64,000 nucleotides of DNA from Alligator mississippiensis. Taxonomy: Eukaryota > Chordata > Crocodylia > Alligatoridae. Shown here one piece after another: positions 62,115-64,000 of the stretch. Position numbers and translations under genes: made by a program. The notes under the pieces were generated by a model. That model was not told where the DNA came from. It saw nothing but the letters and a program-made list of their open reading frames with translations, and made no database searches. The DNA lies in NCBI RefSeq assembly GCF_030867095.1, contig NC_081828.1, positions 1,937,001 through 2,001,000 of the forward strand, written 5' to 3'. How positions within the stretch are numbered: position 1 is the first letter of the stretch; each line of letters begins with the position of its first letter.

Positions 62115-63400
62115 CTTCTCCTTTCGGAGGTGCAGGGACCAGGACTGGGCACAGGAGTCAAGGTGTAGATGCACCATGGATTTATATAGGGGCTCTCGCT
62201 GCTGTTTGGGTAGCTCAGAAGCAGGGCACGCCTCGTAAGCTCCATTCGCAAAATGAAAAGAGCTTTTAGCCTTATTTGTCGCAGTGACAAGTCCTAAGCG
62301 ATCCTAACCTGGGATCACAGGGAGTCTGACTATGGTGGTGCAGCAGTGAGGTAGCCGTGATGGTCCAGATGAGAGGTGAGGATTTCTTCCAGGGATATCC
62401 TTTCAGGGACCAGCTATGTACCTGGCTGGGGAAATACCGTGATCACTAAGGCAGTTTTCCTAGGTACAGGGGATACCTGCTTTTCCGTCATGGGGTGGAG
62501 GTAATGTATAGTTAACCTCCGCTTTCATTTCCAGTGGGAAGACCTTGGCTTTATGCCCACTTTACGGAAATGGAAGACTCCTCCCTAGCTTGCTCCTGCG
62601 ACCGTACGGCCGAGGGCAAGCGAAACCCGGGAGCATCCAAACCCCAAACCGAACCCTAAACACAGGATGCCTGCTGAAGGATTTGGAAACATCTGAAGCC
62701 CCCGGTGAGGGTGCCGGTAGTACGGCCACACGTGGTTCTTGAACGACTCACGTATCACGGATTTGGAATTGATTTGTCTGATTAGGTTTGGAACACGGAA
62801 AATATTCCTTAAAAAAAAAAAATGTAGTTGAGATAAAGTTCAACCAACTTTTGAATGCAGGACAGTCATTCAGGCGCTCTGCGGATTTTGCCCATAGCCC
62901 TTGGTAGGAATTACTGGTATGTGAAAAGCATCGCTGGGCTGTGCCCGTGCTCCTGCTGGCACCAAACCCAGAGGACTTAAGAGGGTCTTGCCCTTCCACT
63001 CCAGGTCGGAGCAATGCCAGATTTGGGGCCTCGAAGGAATTTCCCCCATCAGAGCGGTATGGGCTGGGGGAGATCCCCCTTCCTCTGCAGCGCCCAGGAC
63101 CCCTCTTTGCAGCAGCAGGGCGCTGGCGGCCACGGCCCGCCTGCATCCCGGGGCTGTCCCGCGGCTCTGAGGTCTGGGCGGTTTGGACAGAGCTGATTTT
63201 TTGTTTTTTTTTTAATTAATGAACATATACACTTAACACCTCACCGAGATCCGCCACAACAACCGAGACCATTGCTTTCCTCTGTCCTTGTAAGCGCAGG
63301 GACAGGGCACGTGCACGCACCCACGTGCTTCCCTTAGCGCGCCGCAGGGCCCAGTCGCCCTGTGATGATGTACCACTCCCCCGGGCGCAGCCATGTGACG
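62115..63400. other. Intergenic DNA leading to the RPS8 CpG-rich promoter
   Basis: The first part shows nothing I recognise. From about 63220 the CpG density rises and GTGATGA-type words recur (63360 and 63428) ahead of the RPS8 start. Confidence 0.45.
62985..63190 (+). mobile_element. Possible CR1 3' tail remnant
   Basis: AAGGAATTTCCCCCATCAGA and GGTATGGGCTGGGGGAG resemble the tail at 36860-36910. Borders are uncertain. Confidence 0.4.
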
Positions 63401-63451
63401 CACCCTCCCCCAAGTCCGAGTCGCCGCGTGATGACGCCCGCAAAGGGCGCC

Positions 63452-63461
63452 TCTCGCGAGA
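63452..63461. promoter_or_regulatory. TCTCGCGAGA palindrome in RPS8 promoter
   Basis: This is a perfect 10-bp palindrome TCTCGCGAGA about 40 bases upstream of the TOP start. The motif is known from CpG-island housekeeping and ribosomal promoters and is bound by BANP (earlier ascribed to Kaiso/ZBTB33). An ETS-like CTTCCG follows directly. Confidence 0.7.
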
Positions 63462-63501
63462 CTTCCGCCCCACAAACCGCCCCGTGAGCCTTTGCGACCT
63501 C

Positions 63502-64000
63502 CTCTTTGCAGCGGGCGCCGCAGGATGGGTGAGTGCGGCCGCGCTCCGCCATCCGCCGCCATCCGCCCGCGGGGCCGGGGCTCGGGGTGCTGGCTATGGC
63601 CGGGCGGCAACGCGGGGCTGGGGGGCACCCGCGGGGGCCGCCATTGCGTGGGGCCGCGCTGGATGGGGGCGGGGTGGAGCGCGGGCCGCCCTGCCCCTCC
63701 CCCCCTAGGGAGACCCGTGACCCCTGACCTTTCCCCCTATGCGCAGGGCACCTTGCACCCCCCCCTCCCTTCCCCAGACTGTGTGGGGGAGGGGGGGTAT
63801 GACCCCTGACCTTGCTCCTCTGTGTGCAGAGCACCCTGCACCCCCCCGGGCCGTGGACCCCCAGCCCTTCCCCAAACTGGGGAGTAGGGGGGACATGACC
63901 CCCCCTGGCCCTTCAGGGTCCGGCCAGGCTCCGAGTCTCCATGATGAAGCTTCTCTCAGTGCTGCATGAGACCGAGCGCACCATGCGGAGACCAACCTTG
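63502..64000 (+). CDS. RPS8: RPS8 first exon and start of intron 1 (partial; 40S ribosomal protein eS8)
   Basis: Only the first exon is in the window: transcript 63502-63528, with ATG at 63525 and coding part ATGG, followed by donor GTGAGT at 63529-63534. This is the known arrangement for RPS8, whose protein begins Met-Gly and whose first exon ends just after the start codon. The 5' end CTCTTTGCAG is a terminal oligopyrimidine start and closely resembles the human RPS8 leader as I recall it. The identification is strengthened by a SNORD55-like snoRNA 410 bases downstream in the intron, a snoRNA hosted by RPS8 in human. The protein is a small-subunit ribosomal component; TOP mRNAs are controlled by mTOR/LARP1. 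The remaining exons lie beyond the window. Confidence 0.85.
63937..64000 (+). ncRNA. SNORD55: SNORD55 (U55/U39) C/D box snoRNA, 5' part only
   Basis: There is a C box ATGATGA at 63941-63947, then TGCTGCAT, GAGCGC and CCAACCTTG in the same order and spacing as human SNORD55 recalled from memory. The D box and 3' end lie past the window edge. C/D snoRNAs guide 2'-O-methylation of rRNA; SNORD55 is assigned to 28S rRNA. It lies inside intron 1 of RPS8, as expected for intron-processed snoRNAs. Confidence 0.8.

Overview
The window looks like nuclear DNA of a reptile, most likely a crocodilian. It has long-intron vertebrate genes, many CR1 LINE tails with the wording typical of crocodilian genomes, MIR-like and hAT/MITE elements, and no sign of bacterial gene organisation. 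The species call rests on repeat character and gene content, not on a search.

Layout. (1) 0.8-22.5 kb, + strand: ARMH1 (C1orf228 family), ten exons that join in frame plus a tentative short last exon. Intron 5 of ARMH1 carries a 6.2 kb LTR retroelement fossil (5.8-12.0 kb, antisense), a long-TIR foldback element, an AT/CA microsatellite block and a complete U5 snRNA gene with a recognisable Pol II snRNA promoter (13.3-13.7 kb). (2) 24.4-53.7 kb, - strand: KIF2C (MCAK, kinesin-13). I could place 21 coding exons with matching splice phases, giving 724 residues. It is tail-to-tail with ARMH1. (3) 53.8-54.8 kb: the KIF2C upstream region, with a degenerate tandem array of ZNF143/THAP11-type motifs followed by a 20-bp minisatellite. 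(4) 54.8-63.4 kb: intergenic DNA with a second, identical U5 snRNA gene on the - strand (57.3 kb), LINE fragments and a possible solo LTR. (5) 63.5-64.0 kb, + strand: first exon of RPS8 (TOP start, ATGG then a splice donor), with the beginning of the intronic C/D snoRNA SNORD55 cut by the window edge.

The gene set ARMH1 - KIF2C - RPS8 with U5 genes matches human 1p34.1 as I remember it, where RNU5D-1 and RNU5F-1 also map. The notable features are the pair of identical U5 RNAs in opposite orientation 43.7 kb apart, sharing 3' flanks but with different promoters; the reversed orientation of KIF2C relative to human; and the repeat-built promoter of KIF2C. The three protein genes are not a functional operon: KIF2C is a mitotic microtubule depolymerase, RPS8 a ribosomal protein that hosts snoRNAs, and ARMH1 an armadillo-fold protein of unclear role.
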